From positions 10,338,288-10,398,287 of the forward strand of contig NC_092676.1 in NCBI RefSeq assembly GCF_964355755.1: a stretch of DNA of 60,000 nt, in the 5' to 3' direction. Every line of letters starts with the position of its first letter. Positions within the stretch are counted from its first letter, which is position 1. Both the position numbers and the translations under genes were made by a program. Below, piece by piece: positions 10,985 through 23,075 of the stretch. The notes beneath the pieces were generated by a model. It was not told the DNA's origin. It saw nothing but the letters and a program-made list of their open reading frames with translations, and did not search any database. Source of the stretch: Antedon mediterranea. Taxonomy: Eukaryota > Echinodermata > Crinoidea > Comatulida > Antedonidae.

Positions 10985-12065
10985 TGTAATACTTTGTTGC
11001 TAGTTTTCAACTCAGGTTTTTTTCTGAATGATGAATCATTGCGATACTTTGCTGCTAATTTTTGACTCAAGTTTTGCCTGAATGTTGAATTATTGCGATA
11101 CTTTGATGCTAGTTTTCAACTCAAGTTTTGCCTGAATGTTGAATTATTGCGATACTTTGATGCTAGTTTTTGACTCAAGTTTTGCCTGAATGTTGAATTA
11201 TTGCGATACTTTGCTGCTAATTTTTGACTCAAGTTTTGCCTGAATGTTGAATTATTGCGATACTTTGATGCTAGTTTTCAACTCAAGTTTTGCCTGAATG
11301 TTGAATTATTGCTATACTTCGATGCTAGTTTTTGACTCAAGTTTTGCCTGAATGTTGAATTATTGCGATACTTTGATGCTAGTTTTTGACTCAAGTTTTG
11401 CCTGAATGTTGAATTATTGCGATACTTCAATGCTAGTTTTTGACTCAAGTTTTGCCTTAATGTTGAATTATTGCGATACTTTGATGCTAGTGACTCAAGT
11501 TTTGCCTGAATGTTGAATTATTGCGATAGTTTGATGCTAGTTTTTTACTCAAGTTTTGCCTGAATGTTGAATTATTGCGATTCTTTGATGCTAGTTTTTG
11601 ATTCAAGTTTTTGCCTGAATGTTGAATTATTGCGATTCTTTGATGCTAGTTTTTGACTCAAGTTTTGCCTGAATGTTGAATTATTGCGATACTTTGATGC
11701 TAGTTTTTGACTCAAGTTTTGCCTGAATGTTGAATTATTGCAATACTTTGATGCTAGTTTTTGACTCAAGTTTTGCCTGAATGTTGAATTATTGCGATAC
11801 TTTGATGCTAGTTTTTGACACAAGTTTTGCCTGAATGTTGAATTATTGCGATACTTTGATGCTAGTTTTTGACTCAAGTTTTGCCTGAATGTTGAATTAT
11901 TGCGATACTTTGATGCTAGTTTTTGACTCAAGTTTTGCCTGAATGTTGAATTATTGCGATACTTCGATGCTAGTTTTTGACTCAAGTTTTGCCTTAATGT
12001 TGAATTATTGCGATACTTTGATGCTAGTGACTCAAGTTTTGCCTGAATGTTGAATTATTGCGATA
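10985..12065 (-). repeat. About 20 tandem 54-bp coding repeats (18-residue unit)
   Basis: The unit encodes SQKLASKYRNNSTFRQNL. Seven to eight units are open at 11572-11985; elsewhere indels break the frame. Units are nearly identical, implying recent expansion or gene conversion. Variants include a 6-bp deletion (GCTAGTGACTC) and CCTTAATG. Confidence 0.85.
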
Positions 12066-12479
12066 CTTTTCGTGTATTGTTATGTTTTATCAAATTATTT
12101 GTCATAACACTAGGGTCTACAATTATTTCTGAGGAGCTATCCACATAATCACTATCCACTATTGTTATTGTTTCCGGAACATAATTTAAATTGACACCAA
12201 CAGACTCCATCACATTAAAATGCACAATTTCTGGTGTACAGAATATATATACCTTTGTTAGTAGTAACCTCATTAATTTTTCCAGTTTTTTTTTGCAGAA
12301 AACATTTGCCAAGTCAAAAGCTGATCATGAGAACGAAAAATGCCAGAGGACTTCTAGGTCCCTGGATAAGTTGTTTATCACAATTACACGCACAGTAAAA
12401 TAGCCAATCAGTACTAAGTCTTATTTGGCCTGCTACATTATAGCAATAGGTAGAAAATAAATGATTTGGGCTATACCAA

Positions 12480-13075
12480 ATGCCGTTACAGTATATACAC
12501 TATAAACAGTAATCTTTATACAAACTATATACAGTTCAGAATAGGTGAAAATAAGTGACCAAAGTGACACTTTTGAACATGATGACGTCATCACAATTTT
12601 AAAAATGGTAAATTGTGCGAAAGATAATTGATTGACTTAGACAATATAAAAAAATGGGAGAAAATGGAATACGTATAAGTGGAGATGCGCTCTATTAAAT
12701 GTGATGACGTAATAGAAAAAAATCCTATATTTTATATTCGAGTCGATATCTACAACTCATCTTCTTCCAGAATATGTAATTTTAAAAAAGTTGACCCTGT
12801 AGTTTAGAATCTATGACTGTTTAAAAAAAGGCATAATTTTAACAAATTTTTGGACTTTTTCATCAAAAATTGCGTACGCGTTGAAAGTTGATTAGAAATT
12901 GATTTTTTGCATTTTGAAATTTTAAACGCGCGTGCCCAAACAAATTTCGTGGAAAGAAAGAAGAATATCGGGGAAAAAAAATCATGACAATAACAAGGGG
13001 TTATCCGCCAAGTACTGTTTACCACGTGCATAGCCAAATCTGGAATGCCCTTGATTGAAACTACCATGCGCTACA
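12480..13075 (+). mobile_element. Fragment of the hairpin-ended repeat family
   Basis: It shares long diverged stretches with 29600-30380 and 31120-31900: GCGAAAGATA..TTGATTGACTTAGACAATAT, GATGCGCTCTATT, ACAACTCAT then TTCCAGAATATGT, and GTTTAAAAAAAGGCAT. Orientation matches those copies. Both ends are lost. Confidence 0.6.
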
Positions 13076-14057
13076 GTTATATAATTATCATTCCTGTTAT
13101 ATTTTCAATTCATGTATAGGTTGTGTATTCCGCATTATTGTTGCATTGGATGATTTTTTTAGTCCCCCATCGATTATCAATAATTCTGCAGATTTATTTG
13201 TTGTTGAAATTTTAATATATTACAAATGTGCTATCTAACATATCTAATTTTTTTGGCAGTTCAGAAATCATCAGAAGATCCTCATCCATAGTGGAATCTT
13301 TTTGAATATAATAGTACAACTCATTTCCAAGTGTCAATATTGTTTTTGTCAAGATCATTTCCATTCCTTTTTGTTGAATAAACAATAGCTACAAGACTAT
13401 TGCAACACACTGTTTACCGCGTGCATAGCCAAATCTAGAATGCCTTGATTAAATCTACCCTATGCTATAGTTACATTATTATCAAAACTATATTTTTGAA
13501 ATTCATTTCTATGTTGTGTATTGTGCCTTATTGTTGCATTGGATGATATAAAATGTATTTTGTGGGGAAACTTTAATATTCATATCAATATTATATTGGT
13601 TGAATTCAGTTTCAGATTTAGTATTTGACTTTATTTTTTCAGTGGACGCTCATTTTTTGGTCCGTTATCAATTACGAATACTTCTTCTAATACTTCTTCT
13701 AATACTTCTTTTTCTCAAACTTATACTGGACGACTAAGGGTACCCTAGTATAATCCCACCAAGGGACTCCCAGGAGCAATCCGCCGTTTTCTCACAAATA
13801 TTTAATTTCTAATACCATAAAAACCATAAGTAACACTGAAAATGTAAAAAATACACAAACGGTGTTTCATAGTTATTGTTGGCTGGAAAAAATAAAAGTG
13901 GGTTGGCTTATTGTCGGCTGGCCTATATTGTTGGCTAGCTTAACACAAACCTTCCATGATTATGTTTTTATTCCCCATCAGGACTGGACACACAACAGAG
14001 TGGTTTCAGTCACGTGGTTTTAAATTACTATGCTGCCCTCAACGTTTATATTTAGTT

Positions 14058-14330
14058 AGACCGTACGCCAATTTTTGTCCTTACGCCAATTTTTGTCCTT
14101 TCGGCAATTTTGTCCTTTCGGCAATTTTTGTCCTCACGCCAATTTTTGTCCTTACGCCAATTTAACCATACGGCAATTTGTTCATATGGCAATGTGTTTG
14201 TGTGTCCGTACGGCAATATTTGTTTGTCACTCGAGGAAATATGTCTTTAACGCCATTAGTTTGCCTTACGGGAGCGGAATTGTTCGTACGGCAACGTTTG
14301 TCTATTTTGGCCTTAATGGCCGCCCATACC
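14058..14330. repeat. 18-bp tandem repeat, degenerating rightward
   Basis: The unit is ACGCCAATTTTTGTCCTT. The first five to six units are close to perfect; later ones (ACGGCAATTTGTTCATATGG) are diverged and irregular. Open frames across it on the plus strand are repeat artefacts. Confidence 0.75.
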
Positions 14331-14527
14331 CTAGCTCCTATCTATCATATAGCTAGGTCTAGTAGCACGTGGGCTAGGATAGGCTGGATAGGCTAGGACA
14401 GGTAGGGAGGCTTTATCTTCACGTAGAGTACATAGTGAGAAATCGAAGATATAACGGTGTGGTACGTGCGAAACAGCAGTAGCGGCCAGAGTAGGTCTCG
14501 CAAAAAAAAAATGGGATCCCATCTCTC

Positions 14528-14788
14528 TTACTTATCGCTTACCATGCATGTTCGGTGGAGGGCCCGACAAGCGTCTCTGGTAGATGTGTCATTATCGAAC
14601 GGTCTTAAATTGTCAGGATTTACTGGTATTAACTCCTCTTCTAGGCCTAGTTCTGTATCCGCTACAAAATATTCCTCTTCACTATCCATTCCAAAATGAT
14701 AACAATAAAAACACTCCTCCGTCGATGGTGGAAAAAAAAATGGCATCTTCGTTTCTCCGTAGCAATCGACTGAGATTGATATTTTCAC
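14528..14788 (-). CDS. Acidic unknown coding candidate
   Basis: An 86-codon open stretch with ECFYCYHFGMDSEEEYFVAD, an acidic middle and a C-terminal RDACRALHRTCMVSDK. The composition looks protein-like, but there is no recognised domain and no confirmed splice sites. It could be one exon of a transposon-linked gene. Confidence 0.25.
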   Translation of the reverse strand: MKISISVDCYGETKMPFFFPPSTEECFYCYHFGMDSEEEYFVADTELGLEEELIPVNPDNLRPFDNDTSTRDACRALHRTCMVSDK

Positions 14789-15529
14789 ACATGTGCACTG
14801 TATCTACGTTTTTCCAGCTTCCCGGTCAAAACGCTAGTAAATTTGCAGAAGATTGCCGTAAGAACAGATTAAAAAAATCATTAAAAAAATTAATTGGTTG
14901 ACATTCGAAAAGATGTAAAATCTATTTATAAACAAAAATGTAAAGTTAATGAGCCAACACTCTAGTATGAGCCAATCTGCAAACATCGTTTCATATCCAT
15001 TTTAAGGAGATATGGAGCTTCACAATGGTACAGTAAATAGCAGCCATTTTGAATTTATGCTAATTCCCACTTCCTGATGTCCGATTTTGGTAAACTTTGG
15101 ATATGATATTCATTTGGACCAAATCAACCTGTTACAATATGTTCTAGGTTCAACCATACTTTTACTGGACTATTTGTCATAGCACCTGACACACTAAAGG
15201 TTGCCTCTCCCCATACAACTATGTTATTACATTTATCTAGGCTACTGCCTATTGTCAAAACTGTTCTTTTATTTTTTGGTGTTTCATAAAGTTCACCAAC
15301 CAAAGTAGCAAGTAAACAAAACATAGCAATAAATACAATTTTATTTTGTTTCCTGGAATCATAGCATGTGATGTTAAAACTAGTGCTATATCATATATTC
15401 CCCTTATTCGTTGCTTGTCCCTATTGTCTCTGGCTAAGTGCCACAATAATCACAAATCTTGTATTCGACCACATTACACTTATATAACTTGTAACCCTTA
15501 CCAAAGCTGAATGCCTTCGCTTACCATTC

Positions 15530-16080
15530 ACAAAGCATTCGAATGCTACTCCTGGAATGCTATTATTGGCATTCGAATGGCTAATACTTAGCATTCGAAT
15601 ACTAGTGGTATATATAAGCATTCAATGACTGAATTTAGCATTCGAATGCTTCTTAGCATTCACTAAGCCTTCGCTAAGCCTTCACTAAGCCTTCCTTCGA
15701 ATGCTTCTTAGCATCCACTAAGCCTTCGCTAAGCCTTCCAGGGAGCCGAATTATGTAAATGAGCTAAGTATGTGAATGGTAGCACTAGCATTCGAATGCT
15801 AAAAGTAGCATTCGAATGCTACTAGTTGAATGCTATACTAGCATTCGAATGCTAAATCTGGAAGGCTTAGCCTAGCATTCGAATGCTAGTAGGGGAATGC
15901 TAGGCTAGCATTCGAATGCTAGCCTAGCATTCGAATGCTAGTAGATGAATGTGCTAGTGAGCTTTTTTAGTGGGCGTGGTCTAGCATTCAAAACTACACA
16001 TTCAAATATTGGTACACTGTTACACTGTGAATGCTAGTGAGCGAATTGAATGCTAAAGCATTCAAATTCTACAGTGGGAA
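15530..16080. repeat. GCATTCGAATGC palindrome array (left)
   Basis: There are about a dozen copies of the self-complementary word AGCATTCGAATGCT, many separated by 10-40 bp, mixed with CACTAAGCCTTCGCTAAGCC. Adjacent copies can pair, so the array can form alternative hairpins. Confidence 0.8.
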
Positions 16081-16403
16081 ATGTTGTGATCCAGATTTCT
16101 CACTTTTTTTATGAAGAATCTAAAATGAAAAGCGAAAAAATTCTTCAAATATACAATAAGAGACATTAAAAAAAAAGATGTCTTTACTTTAATTATTAAA
16201 AAATCAAATTTAATTAATATATTTTTGTCGATACTCGATATTTAACATTCCCAAACAGAAATAAAGTATCAAAAAGCTATCAAACGTATAAACAGCAAGA
16301 GAGTGTAATCTTATACTGTATATGACAAAAAGGCCATATACAAATGAACAATTATCAAAATTAACTACTTTAAAATATTTAATTTAAAACTTCAATTGAC
16401 ACC

Positions 16404-16640
16404 ATGAATTTCCTTATGGAGGCATCTTCAAAGAAATATATATATACACTATATATAAAAGGCAAATTACTGAAAAAAATGACAATGCTGTGGATCTCAA
16501 TGGAGATACAAACTAAAGTAAGCAAAAAGCTAAAAAATTATCAATTAGCAGAGCTATTGGCAACACTAGCACTTTATCTGTGCAAGTGAGAATACTTGGA
16601 CAAAATTGAGAATATAAAGATATGATAAATGAAAATAAAA
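16404..16640 (-). mobile_element. Relic of a Penelope 3'-terminal repeat
   Basis: It matches 53620-53800 (AAAGGCAAATTACTGAAAAAA, ATGACAATGCTGTG, GGATCTCAATGGAGATACAA, AACACTAGC, GTGCAAGTGA). The hammerhead-like core seen at 53742-53776 is mutated here (CTGATGA to CAGATAA and GAAA to AATA), so it should be inactive. Confidence 0.6.
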
Positions 16641-16660
16641 ATTATCTATAAAATATTTAT

Positions 16661-17047
16661 CTATTTATATAGACTCTTGCGTGCATTGGTGCATTTAGAC
16701 ACAAACTTCTTGTTAAATTCTACCAGGCTAACAGGAGTCCAATCATTTTTTACTGCCACGACCTTGATATACTCTGCAAAAAAAAATATTGAAATATGTT
16801 AATGAAATAAAAAACCGACACCCTGTGAAAAGAAATTAAAGATAAAAAGAATGATTAAGCAATTAAAACAAAGAGAAATGGTGGGATTCAATTTTCCCTC
16901 ATATTTAATTGATCATTGAAGGCATGTTTATAAGACATGAACATGTTAAAATAGATTTAAAATTTATAGTTAAATACCTCTAATGGCATCAACAGATGAT
17001 TTGTCCAATGCACTCCTGTTGGACTCTTTATTTTGTTTTCTATGTTC
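16661..17047 (-). CDS. Two terminal exons, possibly BEN-domain C-terminus
   Basis: Exon 17047-16978 ends in ATTAGAG before GTATTT; exon 16773-16661 begins after TTTTTTTTGCAG and ends in TAG. Joined in phase they read SALDKSSVDAI, then YIKVVAVKNDWTPVSLVEF and a basic Lys/Arg end. An LD...V.AI segment near the end followed by a basic tail resembles BEN-domain C-termini, but this is weak. The acceptor of the first exon is poor and upstream exons are not found. It lies inside the fold-back composite. Confidence 0.35.
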
Positions 17048-17456
17048 CTTTATGAACAGTCAGTATATAGCAGATAAAACTGAATTATGCAATATATTCT
17101 CTAGTCTGTAGAAGGACTATTATATTAGTATCATTCAGGTTTAATAAAAAGGATTTTATTTAATATTTACCCTTTTTAAAATAAATACATGTTGTGTTAC
17201 TGTTTTTATTCATTTCAAATGTTGGAATTAAGGAAATAATCTGCCATGGCATAAAAATGCCTCCACCATCCCATTGTCTTATAATAAAATAAACGATGGA
17301 GTGAAAACTGCTTTTATTTAAAATTGCTTTTATAGTTTAGTTAGCCCTTCTTTTTGATAAGTGATACAATGTGGTTCTAGAGTATACTATAACTAGCCTA
17401 GGCCAGCTACACAATATAACCAGGGAGTGACTTAGGGGATTCGACTTTTGACAATA

Positions 17457-18670
17457 GGGTTGGTGAAATTCAGTCCAAAATATGCAGAATTTTTTCCAAA
17501 ATACGTCAAGTTGAGGGCGCTATACTAATCCAAAATAAGCGAGTCTTTCCAAAATACGTCGACTTGGGGGCGCTATTCATTTTCCAAAATACGCGAATTG
17601 TCCAAAATACGTCAAGTTGAGGGCGCTAGTCATTTTCCAAAATACGCGATTTGTCCAAAATACGTCAATTTGGAACCACTTGTAATTTTCCAAAATACGT
17701 CAACTTGAGAGCGCTATTCATTTTCCAAAATACGCAATTTAAATAACTCCTTTACTTCTTCTAACCAATTAATTATTGATATTATTTTAATCACAATACC
17801 ATGCTTTTTATTATTATATATTATATGAAATAATTATTATGTTAGATTTCAGATTAGGTAACTTATTAGACCATAAGTACTGTACATTAAATTGAAAGCG
17901 ATGTTGGTCTGTCGAGCTCGGGAAAAATATCGATTTTGTAGATCACCAAATATATAACACATACCGTACCTATGACTATACTTAAATACTATATATGTAC
18001 ATGCTGGTTTTGTAGCCGGTTTATGCCGCATTTAAACTAGCTACGTCTGGCAACGCAATCGTACATCGTTCAGACATTATTAACGTATATTATAGGCACT
18101 GTCTATTGACTGATGTTGGCATATATTTGTTGTTTTTCAGTAATAAATGATTACATTGAAAAATAATAATTGGCTACTCTATGACATTTTATTTACAAAA
18201 AATTATGCCTTCTAATACTTTCATTTATAACTAAAATGTACTTGTTTGTTTTATTCCAAGAAACTTTTTTTTAATACATTAAACTGTAATTTTACCTTAC
18301 ACTCTCAATATGATACATTTGGAAAGGCTCTCGTATTTTGGAAAAAAAGTTTGCCGCCCTCAAGTTGACGTATTTTGGAAAATTACTAGCGGTCCCAAAT
18401 TGCAAATTGACGTATTTTGGACAAATCGCGTATTTTGGAAATAAATAGCGCCCTCAATTTGACGTATTTTGGACAATTCATGTATTTGGGATAATTTATA
18501 GCGCCCTCAACTTGACGTATTTTGGACAATTCGCGTATTTTGGAAAATGAATAGCGCCCTCAAGTCGACGTATTTTGGAAAGACTCGCGTATTTTGGATT
18601 AGTATAGCGCCCTCAACTTGACGTATTTTGGAAAAAATTCTGCGTATTTTGGACTGATGTTCACCAACCC
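17457..18670. mobile_element. Fold-back element with long inverted, internally repeated ends (1.2 kb)
   Basis: Left arm 17457 to about 17740, right arm about 18330-18670. Both begin GGGTTGGTGAA, then TCAGTCCAAAATA, and carry alternating TCCAAAATACGTCAAG and GAGGGCGCTA words; the arms pair over more than 200 bp. The middle (17740-18330) is AT-rich without coding. Flanks look similar (GATTCGACTTTTGACAATAG and GACTCACTTTTGATAG), perhaps an old target duplication. Confidence 0.65.
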
Positions 18671-18699
18671 GACTCACTTTTGATAGGACTTTTTGATAG

Positions 18700-20060
18700 T
18701 ACCACCCTAGGCTCGCACTGGCCGATCGCCAAGTCGCCATGGGCGAAAACGTTTCTAGATTGGCGAAAAATAAAACGGCTACTTTAGCCATTTTGGCGAT
18801 AACATATCATAAAATAGATAATTAAATAATCATTTTGGCGAAAGCATAAAGTCCAACTAAAAGGTCCATTTGTCGATCTCCAAGCATTTATTTTGTTCGT
18901 TATCACGTTGTTTACTTCAAGCTCCATTTTTCGTCAACTTGTTTCGTTGTACCAGGCGTCTCTTTGTTATTTCAAAAAGATGGAGATAGCAGAGAGAGAG
19001 GTAGACTGCACAGACGTTACACGACACATGGATGATGAAGTCTACCCAAACTATCACGTGTCGGCTAATTACCGGGATTGTCTATTTTTCGATAGGGGTG
19101 TACTTTTCAGATTAAAAAGAAACATTATAGTATCTTCGATGAATGACGTCTTAATCTTATCGAAATCAAAAATGTATGCGTTATGCATTTTAGAGTCTTC
19201 CAATTTAATGTAGTTTCATATTTTACCCTTAATAAACTTCCCTCGTGCGTCAGTGTAAACAAAACAACAAGCGGGAAATGGTAGAGTCTAACGGGGATTT
19301 AGCTAAACACACACGTGCATCTGAGCGTGGCCAGCCGCCGGCTTCTGTGTTGTTGTGTAAATAAATAATAATCGGATAAATTTCTCGCCCTGACAAAAAC
19401 GCTTCGGCGCAGCCTTGAGGGATGGAAAGACGTGTACTCTGTGCTTTGGCCTATATTATCTTACGTTTAACAACGATACGAGTGTTCGTTTGCTAGGAAT
19501 TTTCCTCAATATTTTTAGCATACGATATACCGTTGCGTTGTTGTACATAATTTTGTAGGCCTAGGCTGGCGGTTCTGCACTTTCGCACCTCTTGAGCATA
19601 CCCAATTTAAGCCGTCACAAGCAAACATGACCAGCCAAGCGTAAAAAACAAAAGTAACATAGCGTTCAGGGGATTTTAGAAAACTGTAAAATGTTTCTTA
19701 TTAAATGCTGTATGATTAAAAACAGTTTGAACAATTGTTTTGATCATGTAAAAAAAATACAAAAAAAATATTTTTTTTAATCATACAGTGACAGTGATTT
19801 AGGCATGGTTCTTTATCTCAATGCGTTACGAAAATGTTCAGGGAACAGTGTATAGACCTGTTGACATAGATAAATTGACTAAAATGTTTTTACCACTATA
19901 TTTCAAAAATTTTAAATTTTGGCTAATGACCGATTCATTTGGCTAAATAAAAAAATTTGACTTTAGCCATTTTGGCTATAGATAAACTGATTTGACTAAT
20001 AAAAATATTTCGACTTTCGCCAAATGGCTAAACAAAATGAAATGTTAGTGCTACCCCAGC
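18700..20060. repeat. Unresolved region with TGGCGAAA / TTGGCTAAA words at both ends
   Basis: About 1.35 kb bounded by GCACTGGCCGATCGCCAAG-type sequence on the left and, in reverse orientation, GTAGCACTAACATTTC then TTTAGCCATTTGGCG on the right. The ends resemble an old hAT-like element with internal GCCATTTTGGC words. An open stretch at 18893-19213 has no recognisable family. I see no transposase. Confidence 0.3.
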
Positions 20061-20312
20061 CACCACCACTGAATCCTAAACCACTCACTATCTACTGTAG
20101 CCTAGCCCTGGTCCCTCTCTGCTGAACTCAACTTAGTAGGCTGTGTGTGGCTATACTGATCCTCCTATTATTATTAGGCCTAGCTAGTTAGTAGCCAAAT
20201 ACAGAATGATAAAAGAACAAGTATAGCTACTAGCTACAATACCTTTTATATCAGCAAAATCTGTGTCAGGTTTGCCAGCAGGTAAGCTGTAAAAAGAAGG
20301 AAGGCTGCAGTC

Positions 20313-22618
20313 GAATACAGGTCAACCCGTACCCATGCCAACTCGTACCCACCAACTCGTACCCAAATTTTGGCTTACTCGTACCCAAAATTTTGGCTGA
20401 CCCGTACCCATCATTGGCTGACCCGTACCCATCATTGGCTGGCCCGTACCCAAGTTTAATGCTATTTAAAGTATATTTATATTACATTTAAACCCAGTTT
20501 TATTAAATTTTTAGATACCAATCATATGTTCGATATTATAATGGCAAAAACTATTGACCTAAAATGTATAATAATATGTACAGACTCGTACGAAAAAAGC
20601 ACAGCTTTCATCATCGTATTTGCGTACGTCGTATTTGGTAAAGTTAATACTTGAGGGCGCTGTTTTATATGGCTCTGTGGAAGATGTCAGTGGTCGGCTG
20701 TGCTGCATTCTATTTTTTTTCATTTATGAGTTATTAATCTATTATTTTCTACGAATAGTAGTACATGGAAATTGAAATACCCACTAGTCTGTGATGATGA
20801 AAACTTAAATTATTAAAAGTAAACATGAATATCTTTTATACATAATTTGTATTTTCATTTTATTTTACAGATAATGAAGTAATGTGCTTTTTGAAAATCG
20901 TTTTAAAACGAATGGTTTTTGTTGTTTTGTTTTGCAAGTTTTGGAAAGTATTAAACTGTTTTAACATTTCGAAAATATTTAATACATTTTTAAATAGTCA
21001 CTCGTATTTTAAAATCACGAAACTATTTAAGTGGATACCAGCCTCATTGCTGCTATGAGCATTTAGTAGTAGATTAGATTATTGCCGTTTATCTAGTATA
21101 CAATGACGGATGTGAGAGTAATAATAAAAGGTAACTACAGGTACTAACCTCCAATAATTTAACATTTAATTACAAACGACGACATTTGCTGTTATTACGT
21201 TTTCATTTTATAATGATTATTACTGTATTATTATGACTAAAAACCGAAATAAATACTACTAAAACTTAAAAAAATCATCTTATCGCTGACAGATACGTAA
21301 GTACTCAGACACGTGTAGGTAGGCCTTCAGAACGTTTATATTATTTTAGTAAATAAGACGACATCCGTTGCCATGGAAAAACGATCGTAGTACGTTCATT
21401 TCATTTGTCTTATTTGACACATTATAGAATGCGTTTTTTTTTTTTTAAAGGGAATCCCTCGTCAGCAAAAACACGTAGCTGTAAGTTATTGAGGAAACAT
21501 CTACCAAAAATGTTTAATTACCGTAAACAAACAGATAATTTTACTGAATTATTTAAGAAAAAAAAAAAATAGAAAACAATCATACGCCACATTGCGTTGC
21601 CTATTTTTGGACACACTACAAATGGACCCGTACAAATGCGTTTTTTTTTTAAATAATAAAGAGGAATCCCCATTCAGCAAAAACACGTAGCTGTTATAGA
21701 AGAAAATCTGCCAAAATGTTTAATTGCCTTAGGCTACAGCACGACAGTACGTGTATATGATCATTTCACTGAATTATTAATAAATAAAATATATGGAAAA
21801 TGATCATACGTCATTACTAAGTCGTCTCTTTGACGCCGGCCCTATAAATGCGTGTTTTTTATAATAAAAGGTTAATCCCGGTCAGAAAAAACACGTAACA
21901 CGAAATACAACCAATTTTAAATATACCAAATAAGATAGAAATAATAATTACTTGATCGAATGTAATCAGGGAAGATAATTAGAATAAAATAAAAGAATAA
22001 AAATTGATAAGTATAAAATTTTACGTTGTTGGTACTTTACCTGGGCTTAATTGAATTGTAATACTAACTATACAACAGTTAAAATATTTTTGTATTAATT
22101 AATGTTCTCTTACGTAAATAAAAAAGACACATCAAACATACGTTTATAAAACTATAATACTAGATTTAAATAAATGTTAACAAATATATGCCTAATTAAA
22201 CGAAGTCTACAATCAAATCAATGGTCATTTTTATTAGCACACATTTCACCGAGACCTGTAAAATAAAAAAAAACAATTTAAATATAAAAATATTCATACG
22301 GCAAAAGCATACCACTAGTTTTGCGCCGATCAAATCATTACAAGTAATTATTCAAATTGGGTACGAGTAGGCCAAATAATGGGTACGAGTAAGCCAAAAA
22401 TGGGTACATGTAAGCCAAAAAATGGGTTCGAGTAAGCCAAATACTTGGGTACGAGTAAGCCAAATATTTAGGTACGAGTTGGCATGGGTACGGGTTGGTT
22501 TGGGTACGGGTTAGCCAAAGTGGGTACGAGTTGACCAATTATTTGGGTACGGGTTAGCCAAGTTGGGTACGAGTTGGCATGGGTACGGGTTGGTTTGGGT
22601 ACGGGTTGACCAGCACCC
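20313..22618. mobile_element. Fold-back element with GGGTACGAGT repeats and 8-bp target duplication (2.3 kb)
   Basis: Left array 20320-20455 (AACCCGTACCC, TTGGCT words) and right array 22350-22610 are inverted relative to each other. An exact CTGCAGTC flanks both sides (20305-20312, 22619-22626), fitting an 8-bp hAT-type duplication, though the word contains a palindromic CTGCAG. The interior is non-coding and holds diverged ~200-bp tandem units at 21425-21910. Confidence 0.6.
21425..21910. repeat. Three diverged ~210-bp tandem units
   Basis: Each unit starts near AAATGCGTTTTTTTT, continues GGAATCCC..TCAGCAAAAACACGTAG, then CCAAAATGTTTAATT and CATACG. The copies are clearly diverged and the third is partial. 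The unit lies inside the fold-back element at 20313. Confidence 0.55.
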
Positions 22619-22765
22619 CTGCAGTCTACTGTAGGCATCCTCACTCACTCAACTCAGCCTTTCTCTAGCCATTTGGTCTCTTGAATTTGAATTGGTGGTT
22701 GTTTTTTTGGCAGTTGGTGAGGATTGATCTGATTGGTTGAGCATTCAATTATTTCCCTGTTTACC

Positions 22766-23075
22766 ATTCAAAATCTCTTCCTGAATGCTACCAATGATCT
22801 TAGCATTCACACTACCATTCAACATATCTCCCTGAATGCTACCAATGTTCTTAGCATTCACACTACCATTCAAAATATCTCCCTGAATGCTACCAATGTT
22901 CTTAGCATTCACAATACCATTCAGAATATCTCCCTGAATGCTACCAATGATCTTGGCATTCACACTACCATTCAAAATCTCTTCCTGAATGCTACCAATG
23001 ATCTTAGCATTCACACTACCATTCAAAATATCTCCCTGAATGCTACCAATGAACTTAGCATTCACACTACCATTC
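22766..23075. repeat. Six 51-bp tandem units (right array)
   Basis: The 51-bp unit (CCATTCAAAATATCTCCCTG, then AATGCTACCAATG, then TTAGCATTCACACTA) repeats six times with few changes. 51 is a multiple of three, so open frames run through on both strands by repetition; I do not regard these as genes. It carries the same GAATGC/GCATTC words as the left array. Confidence 0.8.

Larger units (their letters stand above)
9590..12345 (-). mobile_element. Helitron copy B, internally repeated and truncated
   Basis: Minus-strand order: OTU C-terminal remnant (12190-12335, VHFNV block), 54-bp coding repeats (10985-12065), Helitron-like N domain (10360-10970), and the post-domain region (9590-10129) with NNREISAQESVYRVCGLKLK, VRMSLPLSV and then NTMCLATFCSNYRML and RYPRFPMN. 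These match the known protein N-terminal to the PIF1-type helicase. The helicase and the front of the OTU domain are missing, and there are several frameshifts and stops. This copy and copy A are related but not identical. Confidence 0.8.

Noticed and set aside
11000-12065. CRISPR array
   Set aside because: The 54-bp units are directly adjacent without spacers and encode a repeated peptide.
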